Below, one piece after another: positions 15,652-21,629 of a stretch of DNA of 21,629 nt. Source of the DNA: Bacteroidales bacterium (lineage in GTDB: Bacteria > Bacteroidota > Bacteroidia > Bacteroidales > UBA932). A program made the position numbers and the translations under genes. The notes beneath the pieces were generated by a model. That model was given only the letters and a program-made list of their open reading frames with translations, was not told where the DNA came from and ran no database searches. The first letter of the stretch is position 1, and each line of letters starts with the position of its first letter. The stretch spans positions 1 through 21,629 of the forward strand of contig JAFZLQ010000073.1 of assembly GCA_017551425.1 (NCBI GenBank). The letters are read 5' to 3'.

Positions 15652-16684
15652 ACGACTTGAGGTATCTGAATATGCCCGCTCCCCTGAGCAGACTGTGCAA
15701 AATTACACAAAGTTTCCAATATCCCGCAACCGTGGCGCGCCCGGAACGTGCATACGCTCCCCTGCCCCGCAGTTTCCTGTAGCCCCTGTGCCCCTTTGCC
15801 ACGGCACGGGCATAGGCGGTCTTGCCGGAAAACAGGTAAACGGCCGCAGTGACCCAGTCCAGCATACGGCGGAACAGGATACGCATCCTGGCGCGGAAAG
15901 CCCCGACAGTAAGCGGCAGGTTGTTCTCCAGCAGCAGGAGGTTGTTGCGGTAGTTCAGCTCCAGCTTGAAAGGCGAATCGGGCTTGAGGGTGCCGCCGCC
16001 GAGGTGCCATACGCAGCTGTCCGGGACCACAGTGACGGCATAGCCGGCAAGGGCGGCACGCCAGCAGTAATCGATCTCTTCCATGTGCGCGAAGAAGCGC
16101 CGGTCGAAGCCGCCGAGACGTCTCCAAAGGCTGCTGCGGGTAACCATGCACGCCCCGCTCACCCAGAGTACGTCTTCAGGCGTATCGTACTGACCCTCAT
16201 CGGGTTCCGTAAGCTGAAGCACGCGTCCCCGGCAGAAAGGGAAGCCGAAGTAGTCGAGCCTTCCGCCCGCCGCCCCGGCATATTCGAACCGGTCCAGCTT
16301 CTCATACCCGCCGGCCTCCGTGCCCACGAGGGCGTGAAGCTTGGGGCCGCAGACCCCGCACTCCGGATGCGCGTCCATATATGCGACAAGCGGCTCGAGC
16401 CAGCCGGGGCTCACCAGTATGTCTGAGTTGATGAGGACGAAGTACTCGGCGTCTGTCTGTTCGAGCGCCCTGTTGTACCCCCCGGTGAACCCGAGGTTCT
16501 GCCCGATGGGGATGGTGCGCACCTGCGGAAATTCGCGAGAGAGCAGCTCCAGGGAGCCGTCGGTCGAGCCGTTGTCTGCAACTACTACGGAGGCTCCGGG
16601 AGGGCACGACTCCAGCAGGGGCGGGAGGAACGCCTTCAGGTAAGCCTCTGTGTTCCAGTTGAGTATGACAACGGCGGTACGCAT
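15623..16684 (-). CDS. Family 2 glycosyltransferase between slyD and trkA
   Basis: Protein of 353 residues with clear GT2 motifs: TAVVILNWNTEAYL at the N-terminus, VVVADNGSTDGSLELL near 33-48, GQNLGFTGGYNRAL near 61-74, YFVLINSDILV near 81-91 (NSD as metal-binding motif), WVSGACMVTRSSLW near 174-187, and MEEIDYCWRA near 201-210 with the catalytic-base acidic group. A conserved WHLGGGT follows near 226-232. The C-terminal region is basic with weak hydrophobic stretches (WVTAAVYLFSG), suggesting membrane association. It starts 2 bases after the slyD stop and overlaps trkA by 29 bases, so it is the middle gene of a three-gene operon. The link between a glycosyltransferase and these neighbours is unexplained; acceptor unknown. 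Confidence 0.92.
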   Translation of the reverse strand: MRTAVVILNWNTEAYLKAFLPPLLESCPPGASVVVADNGSTDGSLELLSREFPQVRTIPIGQNLGFTGGYNRALEQTDAEYFVLINSDILVSPGWLEPLVAYMDAHPECGVCGPKLHALVGTEAGGYEKLDRFEYAGAAGGRLDYFGFPFCRGRVLQLTEPDEGQYDTPEDVLWVSGACMVTRSSLWRRLGGFDRRFFAHMEEIDYCWRAALAGYAVTVVPDSCVWHLGGGTLKPDSPFKLELNYRNNLLLLENNLPLTVGAFRARMRILFRRMLDWVTAAVYLFSGKTAYARAVAKGHRGYRKLRGRGAYARSGRATVAGYWKLCVILHSLLRGAGIFRYLKSYEDSHRGSR

Positions 16685-16686
16685 CT

Positions 16687-17301
16687 TTACTTCCCGCAGT
16701 CTCCGTCGCAGTTGCAGTCGCCGCCTTCCTTACAGTCGCATCCGCCTTCTTCCTTATGGCATTCGCCCTTGTGGCATTTCTTGCCCTTGGGGCAGCCGCC
16801 CTCGTCTTCCTCCGGCGGGAGATATTCGCCGTGAAGGCCTTCCTTTAACTCCTTCTCAGTGGCGGGACGAACGGATTCCACCTTTCCGCTGAAATTCAGC
16901 GTCTTGCCGGCCATGGGATGATTGAAATCCATGAGCACATGGTCTTCGGCCACTTCCTTGATGGTACCGCGCACCACCTGTCCGGCGCCGTTGAGCATGG
17001 GAAGGATGCGTCCCGGAACAAGCAGGTCGGTAACCAGCTTGCCCTGCACCTGGAAGGCCTCGATGGGGACGGATACGAGATAACGGGGGTCGTACTTTCC
17101 ATATCCCTCCTCAGGGCTGAGGGTGAATTCAAAAGTGTCTCCGGGTTCCTTCTCCTCGAGGGAAGCCTCGAATTTGGGGAGAAGCATTCCGGAACCGTGG
17201 ATGTATTCGAGAGGGGCGTCGGAAGCGGCCTTGTCGGCAAGCGATCCTTCGACGTGAAGTTCGTAGCTCACGGCTACTACATGGTCTTTGCGGACTTTCA
17301 T
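16687..17301 (-). CDS. slyD: SlyD-like FKBP-type peptidyl-prolyl cis-trans isomerase
   Basis: Cytoplasmic prolyl isomerase/chaperone of 204 residues. The split FKBP domain is visible: VAVSYELHVEGSLADKA (9-25), PLEYIHGSGMLLPKFEASLE (29-48), DTFEFTLSPEEGYGKYDP, then the insert-in-flap region, and VLMDFNHPMAGKTLNFSGKV, a SlyD signature. The tail from about residue 166 is metal-binding-like, with eight cysteines and two histidines among glycines and acidic residues (GGCPKGKKCHKGECHKE, GGCDCKEGGDCNCDGDC). In E. coli the comparable tail binds nickel and supports hydrogenase maturation; whether this applies here is unknown. Start 17301 gives the family N-terminus. It is first in the operon with a glycosyltransferase and trkA and has its own -7 box. 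Confidence 0.94.
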   Translation of the reverse strand: MKVRKDHVVAVSYELHVEGSLADKAASDAPLEYIHGSGMLLPKFEASLEEKEPGDTFEFTLSPEEGYGKYDPRYLVSVPIEAFQVQGKLVTDLLVPGRILPMLNGAGQVVRGTIKEVAEDHVLMDFNHPMAGKTLNFSGKVESVRPATEKELKEGLHGEYLPPEEDEGGCPKGKKCHKGECHKEEGGCDCKEGGDCNCDGDCGK

Positions 17302-17320
17302 TTCTTTTTGACTTAAAATG

Positions 17321-17328
17321 CAAAGTTA
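17321..17328 (-). promoter_or_regulatory. Bacteroidetes -7 box for slyD operon
   Basis: The minus strand reads TAACTTTG, an exact TAnnTTTG, ending 19 bases before the slyD ATG. It is the same octamer as the secA and lipoprotein-operon boxes. I see no -33 TTTG at the normal spacing. It lies 13 bases from the -7 box of the divergent DUF1846 gene. Confidence 0.5.
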
Positions 17329-17341
17329 AACATATTTTTAA

Positions 17342-17349
17342 TATCTTTG
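17342..17349 (+). promoter_or_regulatory. Bacteroidetes -7 box for DUF1846-glpT operon
   Basis: TATCTTTG, an exact TAnnTTTG, ends 8 bases before the ATG at 17358, implying a leader of only a few bases. No proper -33 element is seen 19 bases upstream; the nearest TTTG (17307-17310) is too far away. Confidence 0.5.
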
Positions 17350-17357
17350 TAGTCCGT

Positions 17358-18821
17358 ATGGAATACGGATTCGACAACAACAAATACCTCAAAATCCAGT
17401 CCGAACACATCAAGGAGCGCATCGCGCGCTTCGGCGACAAGCTTTACCTTGAGTTCGGCGGCAAGCTCTTCGACGACAACCACGCGAGCCGCGTACTTCC
17501 CGGTTTCCAGCCGGACAGCAAGCTCCGCATGCTCATGCAGCTTGCAGACGAGGCGGAGATCCTCATCGTCATAAGCGCAATCGACATCGAGCGCAACAAG
17601 GTGCGCGCAGACCTCGGAATCACCTACGACATGGACGTCCTCCGCCTTCGCGCCGAGTTCGAGAGCCGCGGCCTGCTGGTGAGCGGAGTAGTCATCACCC
17701 ATTACAACGGCCAGTCCAGCGCAGACGCCTACAAGGAAAGGCTCAACCGCCTCGGCATACAGGTCTATTTCCTCCATAACATAGAAGGATACCCGGAAAA
17801 CGTCGCCCTCATAGACTCGGAAGAGGGATTCGGCCGCAACGACTACGTCAAGACCACCCGTCCGCTGGTCGTCGTAACGGCCCCCGGCCCCGGCAGCGGC
17901 AAGATGGCCACATGCCTGAGCCAGCTTTACCAGGAGCACAAGCGCGGGATCAAGGCCGGATACGCCAAGTTCGAGACCTTCCCCGTCTGGAACCTCCCCC
18001 TCAAGCACCCCGTGAACCTCGCATACGAAGCCGCCACCGCAGACCTCAACGACATCAACATGATCGACCCGTTCCATCTGGAGGCCTACGGCAAGACTGC
18101 TGTCAATTACAACAGGGACATAGAAATCTTCCCTGTCCTGAGCGCACTGTTCGAGGGCATTTACGGCGAGAATCCGTACAAGTCGCCCACAGACATGGGT
18201 GTCAACATGGTCGGCTTCTGCATTTCAGACGAAGAAGTCTGCAAGCGCGCCTCCATGGATGAGATCATCCGCCGCTATTACACGGCTCTGGGACGCCTTG
18301 CCAAGGGCGACGGGAACGACTCTGAAGTCAAGAAAATCGCCCTCCTGATGAAGCAGGCCGGCATTTCCACCGCATGGCGCAAGACCACCGTAGCCGCCTA
18401 CGAGCGCAAGCTCGAGGAGGGCGGAGTCGCCTGCGCCGCCATCGAACTGCCGGACGGCACCATCATCACAGCCCGCACTTCCCCGCTCCTCGGGCCCAGC
18501 GCCGCGCTCATACTCAACGCCGCCAAGCACCTCGCCGGCATACCCCACGAGGTCAAGCTTATCCCCCAGGAGATGATAGAGCCCATACAGCGCACCAAAG
18601 TTGACCTGCTGCACGGGCACAACCCCCGCCTCCACACAGACGAAGTCCTCGTAGCCCTGTCCATGCTCAGCCGCACAGACGACAACTGCCGCCGCGCCCT
18701 TGACGCGCTGCCCCTTTTCGAGGGCTGCCAGGTGCACTGCACCGTACTGCTCAGCGAGGTGGACCGCAAGGTCTTCAAGAAACTCGGCGTGGGACTGACC
18801 TGCGACCCCATAAAGAAATAA
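17358..18821 (+). CDS. DUF1846 family protein of unknown function
   Basis: Cytoplasmic protein of 487 residues, full length for the DUF1846 family (PF08903), which has a solved structure but, as far as I know, no assigned reaction. Recognisable stretches are the N-terminal GFDNNKYLKIQSEHIKERI (4-22), YLEFGGKLFDDNHASRVLPG (30-49), VISAIDIERNKVRADLGITY (71-90), TAPGPGSGKMATCLSQLY (174-191, similar to a P-loop), and GVNMVGFCISDEEV. The GPGSGK segment suggests phosphate binding, which is inference. No signal peptide or membrane segment is present. The start follows a -7 box by 8 bases. A GlpT-type transporter begins 6 bases after the stop, suggesting a shared operon and perhaps a link to phosphorylated metabolites. 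Confidence 0.9.
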   Translation: MEYGFDNNKYLKIQSEHIKERIARFGDKLYLEFGGKLFDDNHASRVLPGFQPDSKLRMLMQLADEAEILIVISAIDIERNKVRADLGITYDMDVLRLRAEFESRGLLVSGVVITHYNGQSSADAYKERLNRLGIQVYFLHNIEGYPENVALIDSEEGFGRNDYVKTTRPLVVVTAPGPGSGKMATCLSQLYQEHKRGIKAGYAKFETFPVWNLPLKHPVNLAYEAATADLNDINMIDPFHLEAYGKTAVNYNRDIEIFPVLSALFEGIYGENPYKSPTDMGVNMVGFCISDEEVCKRASMDEIIRRYYTALGRLAKGDGNDSEVKKIALLMKQAGISTAWRKTTVAAYERKLEEGGVACAAIELPDGTIITARTSPLLGPSAALILNAAKHLAGIPHEVKLIPQEMIEPIQRTKVDLLHGHNPRLHTDEVLVALSMLSRTDDNCRRALDALPLFEGCQVHCTVLLSEVDRKVFKKLGVGLTCDPIKK

Positions 18822-18827
18822 CACGAT

Positions 18828-20216
18828 ATGATAGGATTTCTCAAACAGCCCGCCTACAAACCCGAGACGACGGGCCCGGAAGCCGACGCCAGATACAAAC
18901 GCATGCGTCTCCAGGTATTCCTGGGCGCCTTCATAGGTTACGCCGGTTTCTACCTGGTTCGTAAGAACCTGTCCCTTGCCATCCCCTTCATGGCGCCCCT
19001 GGGATTCCAGAAGGCGGAACTGGGCTTCGTCCTGGGTGTGAATGCCGCAGCATACGCACTCTCCAAGTTCCTCATGGGCAGCGTGAGCGACCGCTCCAAC
19101 GCCAGGGTATTCCTCCCTTTGGGGCTGATACTCAGCGCCTTGTCCATGGCGTTCATGATCGTACCGATCCAGTGGATAGGCGCAGACCATAAAGCCCTCG
19201 CCATTCTGGTGATGGGCGTGATGAACTTCCTCGTAGGATGGTTCAACGGCATGGGATGGCCTCCGTGCGGCCGCGTCATGACGCACTGGTTCTCCGTAAA
19301 TGAACGCGGTACCAAGATGTCCATCTGGAACTGCGCACACAACGTCGGCGGCGGCCTTGTCGGCCTCATGGCCACTTACGGTGCCATATGGTTCGGCAGC
19401 TGGTTCTACGGCGCCAACGAGCAGATGTACTTCCTCATCGGCACATTCGCATTCCCCGCCGCAGTGGCTCTCCTGATAGCCGTCCTGGCCTTCATCCTCC
19501 TCCGGGACACCCCGCAGTCCTGCGGCCTCCCCTCCATCGAGAAATGGCGCAACGACTACCCCAAGAACTACTCGGAGAAGCACGAGGAAACCCTTTCCAC
19601 AAAGGACATCTTCTTCAAATACGTCCTCAACAACAGGTTCCTCTGGTTCATCGCGCTGGCCAACGCCTTCGTGTACATGGTCCGATACGGCTGCCTCGAC
19701 TGGGCCCCCACCCTCCTTACGGAAAAGGGCATCGACCTCAAGTCCATGGGCTGGGCCTATTCGGCATACGAGTTCGCCGCCATACCCGGCACCATCATCT
19801 GCGGATGGCTGTCAGACAAGGTCTTCCATGGCCGCAGGGCCCTTCCCACCATGCTTTTCATGGCTGTCGTCGCCGTATTCGTACTTCTGTACTGGCAGTT
19901 CATAGACAACATAACCGTCGTGATGATCTGCCTCATCGGCATAGGATTCTTCATCTACGGCCCCGTCATGCTCATCGGCGTGCAGGCCCTGGACCTCGCC
20001 CCCAAGAACGCTTCCGGCACCGCTGCCGGCCTCACCGGTTTCTTCGGCTACTTCTTCGGCACCTTCCTCCTCGCCAACTGGATCCTGGGCGCCGTGGCGC
20101 AGTCGTTCGGCTGGAGCTGGACCTTCATGCTGCTGCTTGTCGCATGCCTGCTCGCCATCTTCTTCATGGGACTGACGTACAAGGAAGAACAGTACCTCGT
20201 CAGGAAGGGGCGCTGA
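18828..20216 (+). CDS. glpT: GlpT-type glycerol-3-phosphate:phosphate antiporter (MFS)
   Basis: Inner-membrane major facilitator transporter of 462 residues in the organophosphate:inorganic phosphate antiporter family. Key residues of E. coli GlpT are kept: Arg45 in IGYAGFYLVRKNLSLAIPF, a histidine at residue 171 in SIWNCAHNVGGG (E. coli His165), and an arginine at 287 in NAFVYMVRYGCLDWAP (E. coli Arg269). The MFS loop signature GSVSDRSNARVFLP follows helix 2. LIYGPVMLIG-like (FIYGPVMLIGVQALDLAPK) and GTAAGLTGFFGYFFG match the C-terminal half. These residues favour glycerol-3-phosphate over hexose phosphates, though substrate choice is inference. It begins 6 bases after the DUF1846 gene. The stop codon TGA lies within the inverted repeat preceding the grpE promoter. 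Confidence 0.93.
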   Translation: MIGFLKQPAYKPETTGPEADARYKRMRLQVFLGAFIGYAGFYLVRKNLSLAIPFMAPLGFQKAELGFVLGVNAAAYALSKFLMGSVSDRSNARVFLPLGLILSALSMAFMIVPIQWIGADHKALAILVMGVMNFLVGWFNGMGWPPCGRVMTHWFSVNERGTKMSIWNCAHNVGGGLVGLMATYGAIWFGSWFYGANEQMYFLIGTFAFPAAVALLIAVLAFILLRDTPQSCGLPSIEKWRNDYPKNYSEKHEETLSTKDIFFKYVLNNRFLWFIALANAFVYMVRYGCLDWAPTLLTEKGIDLKSMGWAYSAYEFAAIPGTIICGWLSDKVFHGRRALPTMLFMAVVAVFVLLYWQFIDNITVVMICLIGIGFFIYGPVMLIGVQALDLAPKNASGTAAGLTGFFGYFFGTFLLANWILGAVAQSFGWSWTFMLLLVACLLAIFFMGLTYKEEQYLVRKGR

Positions 20217-20227
20217 CAAATTGGCAG
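20213..20227 (+). promoter_or_regulatory. Inverted repeat upstream of grpE promoter (possible operator)
   Basis: CTGACAAATTGGCAG: the half-sites CTGACA and TGGCAG are inverted copies with one mismatch around AAT. It lies 11 bases upstream of a sigma-54-type promoter and overlaps the glpT stop. Its position suits an activator or repressor site for the chaperone genes; no regulator is identified here. Confidence 0.4.
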
Positions 20228-20238
20228 TAAAGGGAGCG

Positions 20239-20254
20239 TGGCAGAGTATTTGCG
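20239..20254 (+). promoter_or_regulatory. Sigma-54 (-24/-12) promoter candidate for grpE-dnaJ
   Basis: TGGCAGAGTATTTGCG follows the RpoN pattern TGGCAC-N-TTGCW with the invariant GG and GC in exact register (GG at 20240-20241, GC at 20252-20253). It deviates at the base after TGGCA and at the last base. The grpE ATG is 23 bases further on. No TAnnTTTG box is present in this 61-base intergenic space. Confidence 0.6.
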
Positions 20255-20277
20255 CCCCTTTAAGGAAACGCACAGAC

Positions 20278-20823
20278 ATGGCAGAAAAGAAAAACACAGA
20301 TAAGAAAGCTTCCGAGAAGCCCTCGGCAAGCGACAAAAAGATAGAAGCCCTCAACGCCGAGCTCGAAAAAGCCCGCGCCGAGGCAAAGGAAGCGGCAGAT
20401 AAAGCCGCAGCCGGCAAAGACGACTACCTGCGCCTCATGGCCGAGTTCGATACCTTCCGCCGCCGCAGCGCGGAAGAAAAGCTCTCGCTGGTGAGTTCGG
20501 CGGCGGCAGACACCATCAAGGGCCTGCTTCCGGTTCTGGACGACTGCGAGCGCGCGATGCAGATGCTCGAAGGCTCGTCAGACGAGGCTGCCCGCGAAGG
20601 CACCGCGCTGATTTACAACAAGTTGATGGAGTACCTCAAGACCCGCGGCCTGAGTGTAATAGAAGCCCGCGGCCAGAAGTTCGACACCGATTTCCACGAG
20701 GCCGTGACCCAGTTCCCCGCCCCAAGCGAAGACAAGAAGGGCATGGTGCTCGACGTCATCCAGACGGGATATCTGCTCAACGGAAAGATTCTCCGTTATG
20801 CAAAAGTGGTCGTAGGAGCATAA
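20278..20823 (+). CDS. grpE: GrpE nucleotide exchange factor of DnaK
   Basis: Cytoplasmic co-chaperone of 181 residues that releases ADP from DnaK. The N-terminal 60 or so residues are charged and helical (KKIEALNAELEKARAEAKEA), forming the long coiled-coil dimer. Next comes DDYLRLMAEFDTFRRRSAEE, a GrpE hallmark, then the four-helix region with LLPVLDDCERAM. The C-terminal beta domain has GQKFDTDFHEAVTQ and VLDVIQTGYLLNGKILRYAKV VVGA. ATG 20278 (MAEKKNTDKK) is chosen; a TTG start at 20221 would place coding sequence across the sigma-54-like promoter. dnaJ follows 4 bases after the stop, a common Bacteroidetes pairing. dnaK is not in the window. Confidence 0.96.
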   Translation: MAEKKNTDKKASEKPSASDKKIEALNAELEKARAEAKEAADKAAAGKDDYLRLMAEFDTFRRRSAEEKLSLVSSAAADTIKGLLPVLDDCERAMQMLEGSSDEAAREGTALIYNKLMEYLKTRGLSVIEARGQKFDTDFHEAVTQFPAPSEDKKGMVLDVIQTGYLLNGKILRYAKVVVGA

Positions 20824-20827
20824 GCAT

Positions 20828-21629
20828 ATGGCAGAGAAAAGAGATTACTACGAGGTTCTCGGCGTCGGCAAGGACGCATCGGCAGACGACATCAAGGGCG
20901 CGTACCGCAAGGCCGCGCTCAAATGGCATCCGGACCGCTGGGTAAGCGGCACCGACCAGGAAAAGAAGACCGCCGAGGAGAAGTTCAAGGAGGCCTCCGA
21001 GGCCTATTCCGTACTGAGCGATCCCGACAAGAAGGCCAAGTACGACCAGTTCGGTTTCGCAGGCGTTGACGGCGCCGGAGCACAGGACTGGAGCCAGGGA
21101 TTCGGCAGCCTCAACGACATCCTCAACAACCTCTTCGGAGGTGCGTTCGGAGGATTCGGCGGGTTTGGCGGATTCGGCGGATTCGGCGGCGGTCAGCAGG
21201 GCCCCCGCACCATGCGCGGCAGGGATATCCGCACACGCGTCCGCCTCACCCTTGAAGAAATCGCAAAGGGCTGCACCAAGGAAGTCACCATCGAGCGCAA
21301 CCGCCCCTGCCCCGACTGCGACGGCCGCGGCACCAAGAACTCGTCGGACATCAAGACCTGCCCCACCTGCAAGGGTACGGGCCAGGTGCAGAACGTCGTC
21401 AACTCGTTGTTCGGCCGTACGATGACCTATGCCACATGCCCGCAGTGCGGCGGTGAGGGCAAGATAGTCAGCAATCCCTGCTCCCGTTGCAAAGGCACCG
21501 GCCTCGAGCGCAAGAGGGAGACCGTCAGCGTACGCATTCCCGCCGGCGTGGAAGACGGCATGCAGATAACCGCACGCGGCGAGGGCCATGCCGCGGCACG
21601 CGGCGGAGTCAACGGAGACCTGCTCCTGC
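20828..21629 (+). CDS. dnaJ: DnaJ chaperone (Hsp40), C-terminal end cut by window edge
   Basis: Type I J-protein that stimulates DnaK ATPase and delivers clients. The visible 267 codons contain the J domain (DYYEVLGVGKDASADDIKGA, then the catalytic HPD in LKWHPDRW near residue 38). A Gly/Phe region follows, with five near-identical GGF steps (about residues 105-121) encoded by 9-base GGATTCGGC-type repeats near 21140-21190. All four zinc-binding CxxCxGxG motifs are present: CPDCDGRG, CPTCKGTG, CPQCGGEG and CSRCKGTG. The first substrate-binding domain is under way (VSVRIPAGVEDGMQI) where the window ends. It starts 4 bases after grpE and is co-transcribed with it. Confidence 0.97.
   Translation, partial: MAEKRDYYEVLGVGKDASADDIKGAYRKAALKWHPDRWVSGTDQEKKTAEEKFKEASEAYSVLSDPDKKAKYDQFGFAGVDGAGAQDWSQGFGSLNDILNNLFGGAFGGFGGFGGFGGFGGGQQGPRTMRGRDIRTRVRLTLEEIAKGCTKEVTIERNRPCPDCDGRGTKNSSDIKTCPTCKGTGQVQNVVNSLFGRTMTYATCPQCGGEGKIVSNPCSRCKGTGLERKRETVSVRIPAGVEDGMQITARGEGHAAARGGVNGDLLL

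Noticed and set aside
20221..20277. TTG start for GrpE at 20221
   Set aside because: The extension runs through the sigma-54-like promoter and adds residues not typical of GrpE. The ATG at 20278 fits better.

Overview
The window is a chromosomal segment from a GC-rich member of the Bacteroidota, most likely order Bacteroidales. Several signs agree. SecA resembles Bacteroidales SecA. There is a lipoprotein that looks like a Bacteroidales surface protein (fimbrillin-like region plus BACON domain). Promoters use the Bacteroidetes -7 box TAnnTTTG instead of -10/-35 boxes, and Shine-Dalgarno sequences are scarce. The genus cannot be fixed from this stretch. No phage, transposase, integrase or CRISPR array was seen. 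No gene-free stretch exceeds about 110 bases.

Layout. (1) 1-2122, minus: the N-terminal 707 codons of secA, cut by the window edge. (2) 2227-8370: a compact glycan-assembly block. One family 2 glycosyltransferase reads plus. Convergent with it is a tightly coupled minus operon, in order of transcription: Wzx-like flippase, a fused glycosyltransferase/polysaccharide pyruvyl transferase, an FrhB/FdhB-like flavoprotein, and a second glycosyltransferase. (3) 8374-8521: tRNA-Gly(CCC) with a canonical Bacteroidetes promoter, then a terminator facing the next minus operon. (4) 8543-12631, minus: a 49-residue peptide gene, an 890-residue lipoprotein and a TMEM43-like membrane protein, separated by 4 and 2 bases. 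(5) 12736-14274, plus: an HI0933/BaiN-type flavoprotein carrying an in-frame REP-like repeat insertion of about 65 codons. (6) 14287-17301, minus: slyD, a glycosyltransferase and trkA, tightly packed. (7) 17358-20216, plus: a DUF1846 protein and a GlpT-type organophosphate antiporter. (8) 20278 to the right edge, plus: grpE and the start of dnaJ, preceded by a likely sigma-54 promoter and an inverted repeat.

How they work together. The flippase block looks like a small locus that builds and exports a decorated lipid-linked glycan. The pyruvyl transferase would add an acidic ketal, and the FrhB-like protein probably performs an unknown redox step. No polymerase, initiating transferase or nucleotide-sugar gene is in view. 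grpE-dnaJ form a chaperone unit. The peptide/lipoprotein/TMEM43 operon is the least characterised grouping and, together with the repeat-invaded flavoprotein, the most novel-looking content.
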